NCBI RefSeq assembly: GCF_011764425.1
Contig: NZ_BLPF01000002.1
Location: forward strand, 186,001 to 250,000
Length of the DNA: 64,000 bases
Origin: Phytohabitans houttuyneae
GTDB lineage: Bacteria; Actinomycetota; Actinomycetes; Mycobacteriales; Micromonosporaceae
Reading direction: 5' to 3'
Below are positions 1-8,126 of the stretch, in pieces. The notes below the pieces were generated by a model, which was given only the letters and a program-made list of their open reading frames with translations, searched no databases and was not told the origin of the DNA. The translations under genes and the position numbers were made by a program. Position 1 is the first letter of the stretch. Each line of letters starts with the position of its first letter.

Positions 1-158
1 CGGCACCACTGCCGCTATCGAGAGCTGCTTCCGGGACCGGGAAGCGAAGTGCGATACGCGAGACGACATGCCAACGGTCTACCTGGCCGTGAGATCCCAG
101 TGAAGAGCTTCACTTGGCGGGGTTGCGCCATGACGAAGACCCGCCACCGGGCCACGGC

Positions 159-553
159 TCACGACGCCTCGGGAATGCGGACAATCGCCTTGCCGACCGT
201 GGCGGTGCCGGGCCGCAGCAGTCCGAACATGACCTCCGGCACCCGCTCGATGCCCTCCACGACGGTGTGCCGCTGGCTGATCCGGCCGTCGCGTATCCAG
301 GCGGCCATCTCGGCGCGGAAGGCCGGCATCTGGTCGTAGTGGTCGGTGACCAGGAAGCCGCGGGCGGCCGGTCGTCCAGCCGGCCGCGCATGTAGGGGTC
401 CACGGACAGGTGGGTGTTGCGCACCACCACCTGCCCCGGTGCCGGCTCCGGCACCTCGGTCTCGACCAGCGCGAAATCGTCCGAAGACGCGCGTGCCTCC
501 GGCCGGCGTACCAGCTGCCACTCCCGGGCTCGTCTCCCGCTTCCAGCTGTCAT
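159..553 (-). pseudogene. Internally deleted MDR-family NADP-dependent oxidoreductase
   Basis: Two pieces of one medium-chain reductase (prostaglandin reductase/CurA-like family) are joined out of frame. The N-terminal piece starts at ATG 553 and ends around the family motif SVDPYMRGRL. The C-terminal piece, in another frame, runs through FLVTDHYDQ and GIERVPEVMFGLL to the stop at 159. Family members are about 330-340 residues, so roughly 200 residues, including the whole Rossmann NADP-binding core, are missing near position 360. The gene cannot make an active enzyme. It is divergent from the MarR gene at 646 and shares its operator region, so it was probably that regulator's target. The deletion is read directly from the two frames; the former substrate is unknown. 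Confidence 0.75.
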
Positions 554-577
554 CGCGAATCCACTCCTCGACAGATA

Positions 578-626
578 CTTGATTGAATCAAGCATGATGC
601 TGGCACAGAAGCTTGATGGGATCAAG
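578..626. promoter_or_regulatory. Twin MarR-type operators between oxidoreductase remnant and marR
   Basis: Two identical interrupted palindromes, CTTGAT-N3-ATCAAG, lie at 578-592 and 612-626, with centres 34 bp apart. The downstream copy covers the likely -35 region of the MarR gene, whose -10 (TAGAGT, 634-639) sits 6 nt before its ATG. This arrangement fits autorepression and joint control of both divergent genes. Binding by the adjacent MarR protein is inferred. Confidence 0.7.
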
Positions 627-645
627 TTTTTGGTAGAGTGTTCGC

Positions 646-1080
646 ATGCAGGTCCCGCCCGGGCCCGTCACCGCGTCGACCGACGCCGAGCGGGCCATGT
701 TCGATTTCGTCGACGCGTACGACCGCGCCTACGAGACCGCCGCGATCAACCACGGGCTGAGCGTGGCGCAGGCGTGCGTGCTCGGCCGCCTGGCCAGGCC
801 GCGCGGGATGAGCGAGCTCGCCGACGAGCTGGGCTGCGACGCGTCCAACATCACGCAGATCATCGCCCGGCTCGAGGCGCGCGACCTGGTCCGGCGCGAG
901 ACGAGCCCGCACGACCGCCGCTCCCGCCTCATCATCCGCACCGCGGGCGGCAGCGACCTCTACGCGGAGTTCGAGGAGTCGTTCGAGTTCGCCCGCTCGG
1001 CCATCGCCAACCTCGACGCCACGGAGCGGGACCAGCTGGCCGCCTTGCTCCGCAAGGCCCTCGGCGCGCCTCCCGCCTGA
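646..1080 (+). CDS. MarR-family transcriptional regulator
   Basis: This 144-residue protein is the usual MarR size. A winged helix is visible around residues 50-105: MSELADELGCDASNITQII is the helix-turn-helix and the wing contains RRETSPHDRRSRLI, with the DxR wing signature common in MarR proteins. Flanking helices would make the dimer interface. The ATG at 646 follows a TAGAGT hexamer by 6 nt and has no clear Shine-Dalgarno, so the transcript is probably leaderless. It is divergent from a wrecked oxidoreductase and flanked by twin CTTGAT-N3-ATCAAG sites, so it probably represses itself and that former target. The ligand is unknown; phenolic or electrophilic compounds are typical for the family. 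Confidence 0.9.
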   Translation: MQVPPGPVTASTDAERAMFDFVDAYDRAYETAAINHGLSVAQACVLGRLARPRGMSELADELGCDASNITQIIARLEARDLVRRETSPHDRRSRLIIRTAGGSDLYAEFEESFEFARSAIANLDATERDQLAALLRKALGAPPA

Positions 1081-1155
1081 GGCGATCGGCTCAGGCTCCG
1101 CTGGCGATCGGCTCAGGTTCCGTAGGCGGTGGGCTCAGGTTCCGTTGGCGGTCGC
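1081..1155. repeat. 22-bp direct tandem repeat, about 3.4 copies
   Basis: Units at 1081-1102, 1103-1124 and 1125-1146, plus a partial fourth, share GGCTCAGG and TTCCGT/CTCCGC cores. The array starts directly after the MarR stop codon. No function is evident; it may be replication slippage or part of a transcription end. Confidence 0.75.
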
Positions 1156-1248
1156 GAAGTGGGCACGACCGTGACAGCGGCGTCTCGCGGCGGCTCCTAG
1201 CGTGGCCGCATCGGCGGACGACGGAGCCGCCGGGGAGGGGCGGCACGA

Positions 1249-2574
1249 ATGTCATCAACGATGTGTGCCCGCCGCCTGATGGGCGGGCTGGTTGTGGTGA
1301 GTGTGACGGTCGGAGCTACCGGCGTGGTGGCTGTCCCAGCGGCAGCGGCGTCGCCGGAGCCTGTGTTCGTGCACACCTGGCGCGGCGACAGGGCGGGGGA
1401 GCGGTTCGGGTTCGCGGTCAGTGAGCTGTCGGACATCGATGGCGACGGCGCCCGCGAGGCGATCATCGGCGCACCGTTCCACCAGGACGCGGCCGGAACA
1501 GCGGCTGGGCACACCGACGTGGTCTCCGGCCGGACGGGGGCGCTGCTGTACCGGTTCGAGGGTGCGGCGGAGGACCGGCACGGGTACGCGATGGCGGACG
1601 CCGGTGATGTGAACGCGGACGGTGTCGCGGATGTCGTGGTAGGAGCCACCGGCGTCTCGGCGCTGGCCTGCACGGCGGTCCCCCGTACCGGTCGGGTCTA
1701 CGTGTACTCCGGCGCGGACGGGGCGATGCTTCTGCGGATCGACGGTGAGACGCCGGGCGACCAGTTCGGTGCGGCGGTCGCCGCGGCCGGTGACGTCGAC
1801 CGCGACGGCCGTGCCGACATGCTTGTCGGTGCACCCTGCCACGACGGCGCAAACGGCGCGGACGCGGGTCGGGCGTATGTCGTATCGGGGCGGACCGGCG
1901 CGATGCTGCGCGTACACGACGGCAGAGCGGCCGGCGACGGACTTGGCTGGGGAACCGGTGCCGTGGGCGATGTGACCGGCGACCGGCGTGCGGACTACGT
2001 GATCGGGGCGAAGGACGCCGGACCGGGCGACCGTGGCCTCGCCTACGTGTACGACGGGCACCACGGCCGGCTGCGGCATGTGCTCGCGGGCAACCAGCGG
2101 TCTGCGGAGTTCGGATGGTTCTTCGTGGCCAGCGCCGGCGACGTCGACCGCGACGGGCGAAACGACGTGTACGTCGGAGACTTCTGCGCAGATGACGCGG
2201 CCGGTGACTGCAGCACGCCGCTTGGGCAGGCATACGTGTTCTCCGGGCGGACGGGCCGGCTGCTGCACCTGTTCCGGGGCGAGCAGCCGGGCGACGGCGC
2301 AGGTCCGGGCCGGTCTGCTGGTGACGTCGACCGCGACGGCCACGCGGACGTCGTGGTGGGCCTGTACGCCAGCAGCGCGGCAGCGCCGCAGGCGGGCCGG
2401 GTCATCGTCTACTCCGGACGGACCGGCCGTAAGCTGTTCGACTACGCCAGCCAGAACGCGGGTGAGACGTTGGGCTACGACGCGGTCGGGCTCGGTGATG
2501 TCAATGGCGACGGGCGGACCGAGCTGTTGCTCTCCGCGGCGATCGGGGACGTGGTGTACGTCGTCAGCACGTGA
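1249..2574 (+). CDS. Secreted FG-GAP (integrin-alpha-like) repeat protein
   Basis: This 441-residue exported protein has a signal peptide (MSSTMCARRLMG, a hydrophobic core, then PAAAAS) and seven FG-GAP blades. Each blade carries a calcium-binding DxDxDG-type loop: DIDGDGAREA, DVNADGVADV, DVDRDGRADM, DVTGDRRADY (degenerate), DVDRDGRNDV, DVDRDGHADV and DVNGDGRTEL. Seven blades predict a closed beta-propeller, probably extracellular and calcium-stabilised, used for binding and not catalysis. The start is supported by a purine-rich GGGGAGGGG stretch before the ATG. Its 3' end overlaps the convergent AraC gene by about 100 bp. The partner or ligand is unknown. Confidence 0.9.
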   Translation: MSSTMCARRLMGGLVVVSVTVGATGVVAVPAAAASPEPVFVHTWRGDRAGERFGFAVSELSDIDGDGAREAIIGAPFHQDAAGTAAGHTDVVSGRTGALLYRFEGAAEDRHGYAMADAGDVNADGVADVVVGATGVSALACTAVPRTGRVYVYSGADGAMLLRIDGETPGDQFGAAVAAAGDVDRDGRADMLVGAPCHDGANGADAGRAYVVSGRTGAMLRVHDGRAAGDGLGWGTGAVGDVTGDRRADYVIGAKDAGPGDRGLAYVYDGHHGRLRHVLAGNQRSAEFGWFFVASAGDVDRDGRNDVYVGDFCADDAAGDCSTPLGQAYVFSGRTGRLLHLFRGEQPGDGAGPGRSAGDVDRDGHADVVVGLYASSAAAPQAGRVIVYSGRTGRKLFDYASQNAGETLGYDAVGLGDVNGDGRTELLLSAAIGDVVYVVST

Positions 2575-3436
2575 AGGCCTGCCTGCGCCTGGGACGGTGT
2601 GCAGCCGAAGACCTGCCGGAACATCCGGGTGTAGTGGCTGTGGCTGCTGAAACCGTACGCGGCGGCGATGCTGGACAGGTCCGAGTGGCGGGCGACCGCG
2701 TCCGGCAGCGAGGCCCGCAGCACAAGCTGCCGCCGGTATCCGGCGATCGGGTAGCCGGTGTGGGCACGGAACATACGGGCCAGGCGGTACGGCGAGTAGT
2801 GCACGACAGCGGCCAGTTCGGCAAGCGTCCACGGCTTCGAGGGGTCCGCGGCCAACATGGCTTTGATCTGCTCGACCGCCTGCCGCCGGGCTCGTGCCGT
2901 GGCCGGTCGCGGCCCCGTGGTGTGGGGCGCCACGGGGCCGCCACCCGGTCGGCGACGTGCCGCAGCACCGACAGTACGGCCTCGTCGACCGCGAGCAGGT
3001 CGACCGCGGGGTCGGCGAGCGCGGCACGTGCCTGGTGCAGTACCGCGTACGCCCGGGCGTCGCACGACCCGTAGCGCAGGCGCGGGCGTCTGATCCGGCG
3101 TTGTCGGTGCTCGATGCCCAGCTCGGCGGCGAGGTCGTCGGAGACGATCGCGAACGTGCACCGATCACCATCCGTGCTGACCAGCCGCCGGCGGAAGTGC
3201 ACATCGCGGTCGTAAACCAAGCCGTGGTTGACCGTGGACACGTACGGCACGTCGCCGTCCGGAATCAGCCGTACCGCGGTGTCAGGGACGACCACGTGCG
3301 GCTGCGCGCCGATCCAGTTGACAGTGGCCCACCGTGCGGCATGCGGCGGGCATTCGAACCGGCCCAGCACATACCCTGACCCGTCGAACACGTGCCGCAC
3401 GCACCCGTCGACTCGCCGATCCAGCACGCCCACCAT
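2475..3436 (-). pseudogene. AraC-family regulator, single-base frameshift
   Basis: The N-terminal part (3436 to about 2927) is a sensor-like domain ending at LRHVADRVAAPW. The AraC DNA-binding domain continues in another frame, with LAELAAVVHYSPYRLARMFRAH as the first helix-turn-helix and SSIAAAYGFSSHSHYTRMFR as the second. Adding one C to the four-base run at 2924-2927 restores one 320-residue reading frame that reads through W-R-P-H-T-T. The run lies in the loop of an 11-bp perfect hairpin (2910-2940), a difficult place for sequencing. I therefore think the gene is probably intact in the organism. A TACCGT hexamer lies 7 nt before the ATG. It overlaps the FG-GAP gene tail to tail. Confidence 0.75.
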
Positions 3437-3493
3437 CGCACCTACGGTATTGGCGACCGGCCCGTTTCAGGTCGCGGCGAGATCGCGAACCGG

Positions 3494-4519
3494 CTACGCC
3501 GATGTCGTACCGGTGATGACGACCTTGCCCCTGGCGTGGTGGGTCAGCATGTGCGCGACCGCGTTCGCCGCCTGGTCGAGCGGGTAGGTCTTGTCGATGA
3601 CGGCTTTGACCTGGCCGGATTCCAGGAGGCTGCGGAGCGCGGTGAGGTTGTCGCGGTTCACGGTGGTGGTCACGAGCTTCACACGGGTACTGGTGAACCT
3701 TCCCATCAGGGCCGCTCGCGCAGTCCGGGGCAGGCCGGCCAGCAAGCCCCCGGTGTTTCCGAGGCTGTTCGGGATGAGGAGCCCGTTGGGCGTCAGCAGC
3801 CTCGCGGTGATCCGCGGTGGGTGGTTCAGCACGTTGTCGAGGATCACGTCGAACCGGTGCTGGCTCTGCGTGAAATCCTGCTCGGTGTAGTCGATCACCT
3901 GGTCCGCACCGAGTGACCGGACCAGCTCGACGTTGCCGGTACCGCAGACGCCGGTGACGTCCGCGCCAAGTGACTTGGCGATCTGTACCGCCATGGTCCC
4001 GACGCCGCCAGACGCGCCGTTGATCAGCACGCGGGCGCCAGGGCCCACCCCGGCGACGTCGCGCATGGCGGTCAGGGCGGTGAGCCCGGTCATCACCGAC
4101 GCCGCGGCCTCCTCGAAGGTGACCGCGGCCGGCTTCTTGACGAGCTGGGCGGCCGGTGCGGCCGTGTACTGCGCGAACGTGCCGGCCCGGGCTCCGCTGC
4201 CACCCCACAGCGACCCGAACACCTCGTCGCCGGGCCGCAGGTCGGTCACCTCCCGGCCGGCGGCTTCCACGATGCCGGCGACGTCGCTGCCCCGGACCGG
4301 GTGCTTCGGGCGTCGCAGCCCAAAGCTCAGGCGAAGCACATGCGGCACGCCGGCCACAGTGGCCCAGTCCGGGGTGTTCACGCTGGTTGCCCATACCCGG
4401 ATCAAGACCTCGTCGGCGCCGGGCGACGGCCGCCGGATCTCGGCCACCCGCAGCACGACCGCCGGTGGGCCGTAGCCGTCCTGGACAACAGCCCGCATGA
4501 TGGGCGGATTGGTCGCCAT
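3494..4519 (-). CDS. NAD(P)-dependent alcohol dehydrogenase/quinone oxidoreductase-like (MDR)
   Basis: This 341-residue medium-chain reductase has a GroES-like N-terminal domain (VLIRVWATSVNTPDW, GSDVAGIVEAAG, LRPGDEVFG) and a Rossmann domain with the nucleotide-binding motif NGASGGVGTMAVQIA near residue 165. The catalytic-zinc Cys/His ligands are absent, so it belongs with the zinc-independent quinone oxidoreductase/enoyl reductase group that uses NADPH. A full-length C-terminus (HARGKVVIT) is present. It is divergent from the TetR gene at 4657, with three palindromic operators between them. It is therefore probably the regulated target, perhaps reducing a quinone or reactive carbonyl that the TetR protein senses. 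Confidence 0.88.
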   Translation of the reverse strand: MATNPPIMRAVVQDGYGPPAVVLRVAEIRRPSPGADEVLIRVWATSVNTPDWATVAGVPHVLRLSFGLRRPKHPVRGSDVAGIVEAAGREVTDLRPGDEVFGSLWGGSGARAGTFAQYTAAPAAQLVKKPAAVTFEEAAASVMTGLTALTAMRDVAGVGPGARVLINGASGGVGTMAVQIAKSLGADVTGVCGTGNVELVRSLGADQVIDYTEQDFTQSQHRFDVILDNVLNHPPRITARLLTPNGLLIPNSLGNTGGLLAGLPRTARAALMGRFTSTRVKLVTTTVNRDNLTALRSLLESGQVKAVIDKTYPLDQAANAVAHMLTHHARGKVVITGTTSA

Positions 4520-4547
4520 CGCCTCGTAGACCTCCCTCAGGCAGGGA

Positions 4548-4603
4548 CCTTACGTCGTAAGGTAGATGCCTTACGGCGTAAGGATGACCCGTACGCCGTA
4601 AGG
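4548..4603. promoter_or_regulatory. Array of three 15-bp palindromic operators
   Basis: CCTTACGTCGTAAGG (4548-4562) and CCTTACGGCGTAAGG (4569-4583) are perfect palindromes around one central base. CCGTACGCCGTAAGG (4589-4603) has one mismatch. Starts are 21 and 20 bp apart, so all three face the same side of the helix. The array sits between the divergent MDR and TetR genes and is almost certainly the TetR operator. Confidence 0.85.
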
Positions 4604-4656
4604 TGTCAAGAGGGTCTTCGACGACCGCGCCGGCGCCGTAGACAAGGATTGGCGAC

Positions 4657-5364
4657 ATGAAGATCACCGGGCTGCGTAAGACGGATGCTGAACGCCGCAC
4701 CCAGCTGACTCGAGAGCGCGTCGTGGCGGCGGCGGTCGAGCTCGCAGACCGGGACGGCATCGAGTCGATCAGCATGCGAAGGCTCGCCCGGGAGCTGGAT
4801 GTCGAGGCGATGTCCCTGTACACGCACGTGCGCAACAAGGACGACCTGCTCGACGGCATGGTCGACGCGGTGATCGGCCAGATCCCGACCGACGGCGACG
4901 GTCCCGACTGGAAGGCGTCGCTGCGCCGGATCGTGCTGGCCGCACGCGGCGTGGTGCTGCGCCACCCCTGGGCACCACGCACCATCCAGACGCGGGCTAC
5001 GCCCGGACTGGCTGTGCTGAACTACGTGAACGCGGTGATCGGTGTCCTGCGCGAAGGCGGCTTCTCCGTCGCGCAGGCGCATCACGCCCTGCACATCCTC
5101 GGCAGCCGCGCGCTCGGCTTCACCCAGGATCTTTTCGACGACTCCGGCGCCTTGGAGCCGGAGGCAGCCTCGAGGCTCGCCAGCGAGCTCGGCGCCACCC
5201 ATCCCTACGCCGTGGAGATGGCCCTCGCGGTCACCCACACTGGCGTCCTCGGGCCGTGCGACGACGACGTCGAGTTCGCGTTCGCACTCGACTTCATCCT
5301 CGACGGCCTCGAGCGGCTCCGCGGCGGCAAGCCGGCACGCCGCCGCCCGCACACCGCGACCTAG
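4657..5364 (+). CDS. TetR-family transcriptional regulator
   Basis: This 235-residue protein has an N-terminal TetR helix-turn-helix: RERVVAAAVELADRDGIESI, then MRRLARELDVEAMSLYTHVRNKDDLL with the canonical SLYxHVxNKDDLL end. The C-terminal part (LGFTQDLF, DDVEFAFALDFILDGLERL) resembles the TetR_C-type ligand domain of tetracycline-repressor-like proteins. It is divergent from an NAD(P)-dependent oxidoreductase and preceded by three phased palindromes, so autorepression and repression of the oxidoreductase are likely. An AAGGA-type Shine-Dalgarno lies about 10 nt before the ATG. The stop is 4 bp from the convergent sigma-factor stop. Confidence 0.92.
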   Translation: MKITGLRKTDAERRTQLTRERVVAAAVELADRDGIESISMRRLARELDVEAMSLYTHVRNKDDLLDGMVDAVIGQIPTDGDGPDWKASLRRIVLAARGVVLRHPWAPRTIQTRATPGLAVLNYVNAVIGVLREGGFSVAQAHHALHILGSRALGFTQDLFDDSGALEPEAASRLASELGATHPYAVEMALAVTHTGVLGPCDDDVEFAFALDFILDGLERLRGGKPARRRPHTAT

Positions 5365-5368
5365 CCAG

Positions 5369-6373
5369 CTACTCCAGCGCTAGCGGCAGTCCGAAGCGTG
5401 GCATCAGGTGGTTGGTGTGAAAGCGGGTGACCGCCCGGATCCGGTCGCCGGCCACGGTGAGCACGATCAAGCCCCCAGGGCCGGCCAGCGCCCGCTCAGA
5501 CTCGGCGTGGTAGACGCCGAACGCCGGCTGGTTGTTGGCGCGGGTCGGCACCAGGACCGTCCGACGGTTACCGGGATACGCCATGCTGACCCGGAGGAAG
5601 TCGGTGATCGCGGAGATGCCGTGGTACTCGTGCGGCGCCGGCGGCATGCTCAACCACGCGTCATCGGTCAGTAAGGCGACGACCCGGTCGATGTCACCGG
5701 CCGTGAACGCCTCGGCGAAGCGGCGAACCAGTTGTGCCTCATCGCCCGCCCCGGTCCTGGCCACCGGTGGCCGGCCGGCGGTCCGGTGCGCGTCGAGCGC
5801 GGCCCGGGCCCGTTGCAGCGCGCCCTTGACGGCGGTCTGTGTGGTGCCGAGCATCGTGGCGACCTCGGCGCTCGGGTAGCCCAGCACATCGCGCAGGATG
5901 AGGGTCGCGGCCTGGCGCGGTGGCATCCGCTGAAGGGCGACGACGAACGCGAGCTCCACGGCCTCGCGGGTCTCGTACCGCGTGTCGGGGCCCGGTGCCG
6001 GCTCCGGCAGCTGCTCCAGCAGCGCGTCCGGGTAGGGCTGGAGCCACGTGACCTCGCCGCGCCGGCTCGGCTCCGGCGGCGTGAACGGCGGCACCGGCTC
6101 GACCGGAACCCGACGGCCAGCGTCGCGCAGCGTGTTGAGGCAGCGATTGGTCGCGATCCGGTACAACCAGCCACGCAGTGAGGCCCGTCCCTCGAACCGG
6201 TCCAGCCCGCGCCACGCCGCGATCAGCGTCTCCTGCAGCAGGTCTTCGGCGTCGGTCAGCGAGCCGAGAATGCGGTAGCAGTGCAGCTGCAGCTCGCGCC
6301 GGTACGGCTCGGTGAGGTCACGGAACGCGTCCTGGTCACCGGCCTGTGCGCGTTCCAGCACGGTCTGGCCCAC
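5369..6373 (-). CDS. ECF RNA polymerase sigma factor with C-terminal SnoaL-like domain
   Basis: This 334-residue sigma-70 protein has region 2 (residues about 15-80: FRDLTEPYRRELQLHCYRILGSLTDAEDLLQE, RGWLYRIATNRCLN), region 4 (LQRMPPRQAATLILRDVLGY, AEVATMLGTTQTAVKGALQRAR) and a C-terminal NTF2/SnoaL-like domain (FAEAFTAGDIDRVVALLTDDAWLSMPP). Such fused tails replace a separate anti-sigma factor in ECF families of this type. I chose GTG 6373, which gives VGQTVLERAQAGDQDAF and the family length; a longer upstream reading has no sigma homology. It is divergent from a small SnoaL-like protein at 6467, which may be its target. Confidence 0.88.
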   Translation of the reverse strand: MGQTVLERAQAGDQDAFRDLTEPYRRELQLHCYRILGSLTDAEDLLQETLIAAWRGLDRFEGRASLRGWLYRIATNRCLNTLRDAGRRVPVEPVPPFTPPEPSRRGEVTWLQPYPDALLEQLPEPAPGPDTRYETREAVELAFVVALQRMPPRQAATLILRDVLGYPSAEVATMLGTTQTAVKGALQRARAALDAHRTAGRPPVARTGAGDEAQLVRRFAEAFTAGDIDRVVALLTDDAWLSMPPAPHEYHGISAITDFLRVSMAYPGNRRTVLVPTRANNQPAFGVYHAESERALAGPGGLIVLTVAGDRIRAVTRFHTNHLMPRFGLPLALE

Positions 6374-6415
6374 GAAAAGATCTTGCCACGCTTCTTCCGC
6401 CGGAGCGTTCCGGTG

Positions 6416-6449
6416 CGGCCTTCGGTGGTGTCTTAACAACTGAAGGCCG
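6416..6449. promoter_or_regulatory. 8-bp inverted repeat before the SnoaL-like gene
   Basis: CGGCCTTC (6416-6423) and GAAGGCCG (6442-6449) are perfect inverted arms around 18 nt that include TCTTAACAAC. The element lies in the only gap between the sigma factor and the 6467 gene and ends 17 bp before the latter's ATG. It could be an operator or an mRNA leader hairpin that would mask the ribosome site. Confidence 0.4.
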
Positions 6450-6466
6450 TATGAGAAGGAGACATC

Positions 6467-6826
6467 GTGACCGAGAACAGCACCGCCCTGCAGATCGCGC
6501 TCGCCTACCACAAGGCGTGGACCAGCAAGGATCTGGACCTCGCCATGTCGTACATCGCCGACGACATCGTCTGTGACGCGCCGGCCGGCCGCATCGAGGG
6601 CGCCGAGGCGTACCGGGCGTTCATGGCCCCGTTCGTGCAGATCCTCCTCGACGTCAGCATGATCGCCGCCTTCGGTGACGAGCAGACCGCGCTGGTCATG
6701 TACGACACGACGACCGTGCCGGTGCCGAGCGCGCCAGGCGCCGAGTGCGTCACCGTCAAAGCCAACAAGATCACTTACAGTCGGTTTCTGTTCGACCGCG
6801 CCCCGTTCGAGGCGGCCCGGCGATAG
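6467..6826 (+). CDS. SnoaL/NTF2-like small protein
   Basis: This 119-residue single-domain protein has the NTF2-like pattern: an N-terminal helix (ALQIALAYHKAWTSKDLDLAMSYI), then the beta strand DDIVCDAPAGRIEGAEAYRAFM and a curved sheet. Proteins of this fold are polyketide-cyclase-like enzymes, isomerases or small-molecule binders; no catalytic residue can be assigned here. A strong AGAAGGAGA Shine-Dalgarno precedes the start codon. It is divergent from an ECF sigma factor whose own tail has the same fold, so the two may respond to one ligand. Confidence 0.82.
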   Translation: MTENSTALQIALAYHKAWTSKDLDLAMSYIADDIVCDAPAGRIEGAEAYRAFMAPFVQILLDVSMIAAFGDEQTALVMYDTTTVPVPSAPGAECVTVKANKITYSRFLFDRAPFEAARR

Positions 6827-6895
6827 TCAGGTCGTGTCTGGATGAGGGAACAAATGGCTTGCGCGGGTGCCGGTTTGAAAGTTTGACTGCTCGCT

Positions 6896-7851
6896 ATGCC
6901 TTCGCCCTCGCCGATCTTTGTCGCGGGTACGGGTCGTTCGGGGACGTCGCGGATCGCGGACATCATCGGTGAACATCCGCTGATCCATCGGATTCCCATG
7001 GAGACGAAGTTTCTGATCGACCCGGGCGGCCTGCGGGACGTGGCCGACGCGCTCACCGATCGGTACGACCCCACCGTCGGTGAGGATGCCCTGCACCGGC
7101 TCAGCGACTTCCTCACCGTACGGGTGCCCGGCCGGCGCGACGATCGTGGCAAGACCGTTCCCGAGCTGGTCGGCGAGGGGCGCTACCGCGATGCGGTGCA
7201 ACGGCTGTGGCCGCGGCTGGTCGCGTACACATTCGACGAACCCGCGCCGGCGGAAGGCTTCGGAGACGCCGACCGCCCCGCGGGCCGTTCGAGCCGCCGA
7301 GCCGCACGCGGGTGGTGCCCCGGTACTTCAGCGATCGGCGTGAACTGCTCGGGATCCTGCGCGACCTTGTCGACACGATGTTCGGCGGGGCGGCCGCCGA
7401 CGCGGGCAAGCCGACCTGGTGCGAGAAGACACCGTTCAACCTGCTGTGCATGGACTTCCTCTGGGAACTCGTGCCCGAGGCCACCATCGTTCACATCAAG
7501 CGCCACCCGGTCTCCGTGCTGGCATCTCACCTGGCCCAGCCGTGGGCACCGTCCACCGTGGATGGCGCGCTGGCCTACCTCAAGCCGGTCTACCACCGGT
7601 GGCTCGCCTGGAAGGCCGCGGCCGACCTGACGGGCAGGCGGTACATCGAGGTGAAGGCGGAAGACCTCGCCGCCGACTGGCCCGGGCAGCGCCGCGCCCT
7701 GTTCGAACGGCTCGGTGTCGACGACTTCGCCACTTCCTCAACGTTTCAGTGGCACAGGCTGGCGGGCCGCAACAACCAGTTCGACGACGAGACCCGCGAC
7801 CTCATCGAGGAAGCACTCGGCGAGGTCATCCCGGCGATGGGATATGAGTAA
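6896..7851 (+). pseudogene. Sulfotransferase-family protein, single-base frameshift
   Basis: The N-terminal frame starts PIFVAGTGRSGTSRIADII, the 5'-phosphosulfate-binding loop of PAPS-dependent sulfotransferases, followed by the GEHPLIH segment. The rest (SRTRVVPRYFSDRRELL, WCEKTPFNLLCMDFL, ATIVHIKRHPVSVLASHL) is in another frame. KRHP is the 3'-phosphate-binding region. Adding one C to the run at 7276-7279 joins the halves as D-R-P-R-G-P-F-E and gives 318 residues, the usual length. I think the break is likely an assembly error. The acceptor substrate cannot be predicted. No clear Shine-Dalgarno is visible. Confidence 0.8.
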
Positions 7852-8126
7852 CGAGGCGCCGGTTGGCCTTGTCTGTGGGGCGTGCGGGCGCCAGCGGCAC
7901 CCGCACGCCCTGATCGACAACCGGTCAGCCCCGCGCCCACTCCCGACGGTCGGCGAGCGTCCACGGCGAGGTGGCGGCAACGACGCAGATCGACGTCTCC
8001 TGGGTCAGGACGATCGTGCACGGCGTGCTGGCCGCGGGCCGGCCGTTGCCGCACCAAGCGACCCGCCCAGATGCTCGCCGAACCCCGCTCTTCCTCGCAG
8101 GCCGGCCGTGCGGCGATAATCCGGGA
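7852..8126. other. Non-coding gap with a leaderless promoter at its end
   Basis: No convincing reading frame is seen on either strand. GATAAT at 8115-8120 lies 6 nt before GTG 8127 and is a good -10 hexamer for a leaderless transcript of the SLATT gene. Confidence 0.5.

Noticed and set aside
1255-3204. A 649-codon open frame on the minus strand opposite the FG-GAP gene
   Set aside because: It is the mirror of GC-rich FG-GAP codons; it has no domain and the opposite strand has signal peptide, seven repeats and a ribosome site.
2475-3436. Programmed ribosomal frameshifting in the AraC gene at the hairpin
   Set aside because: There is no slippery heptamer, and seven unrelated genes show the same one-base loss, so a sequencing artefact is simpler.
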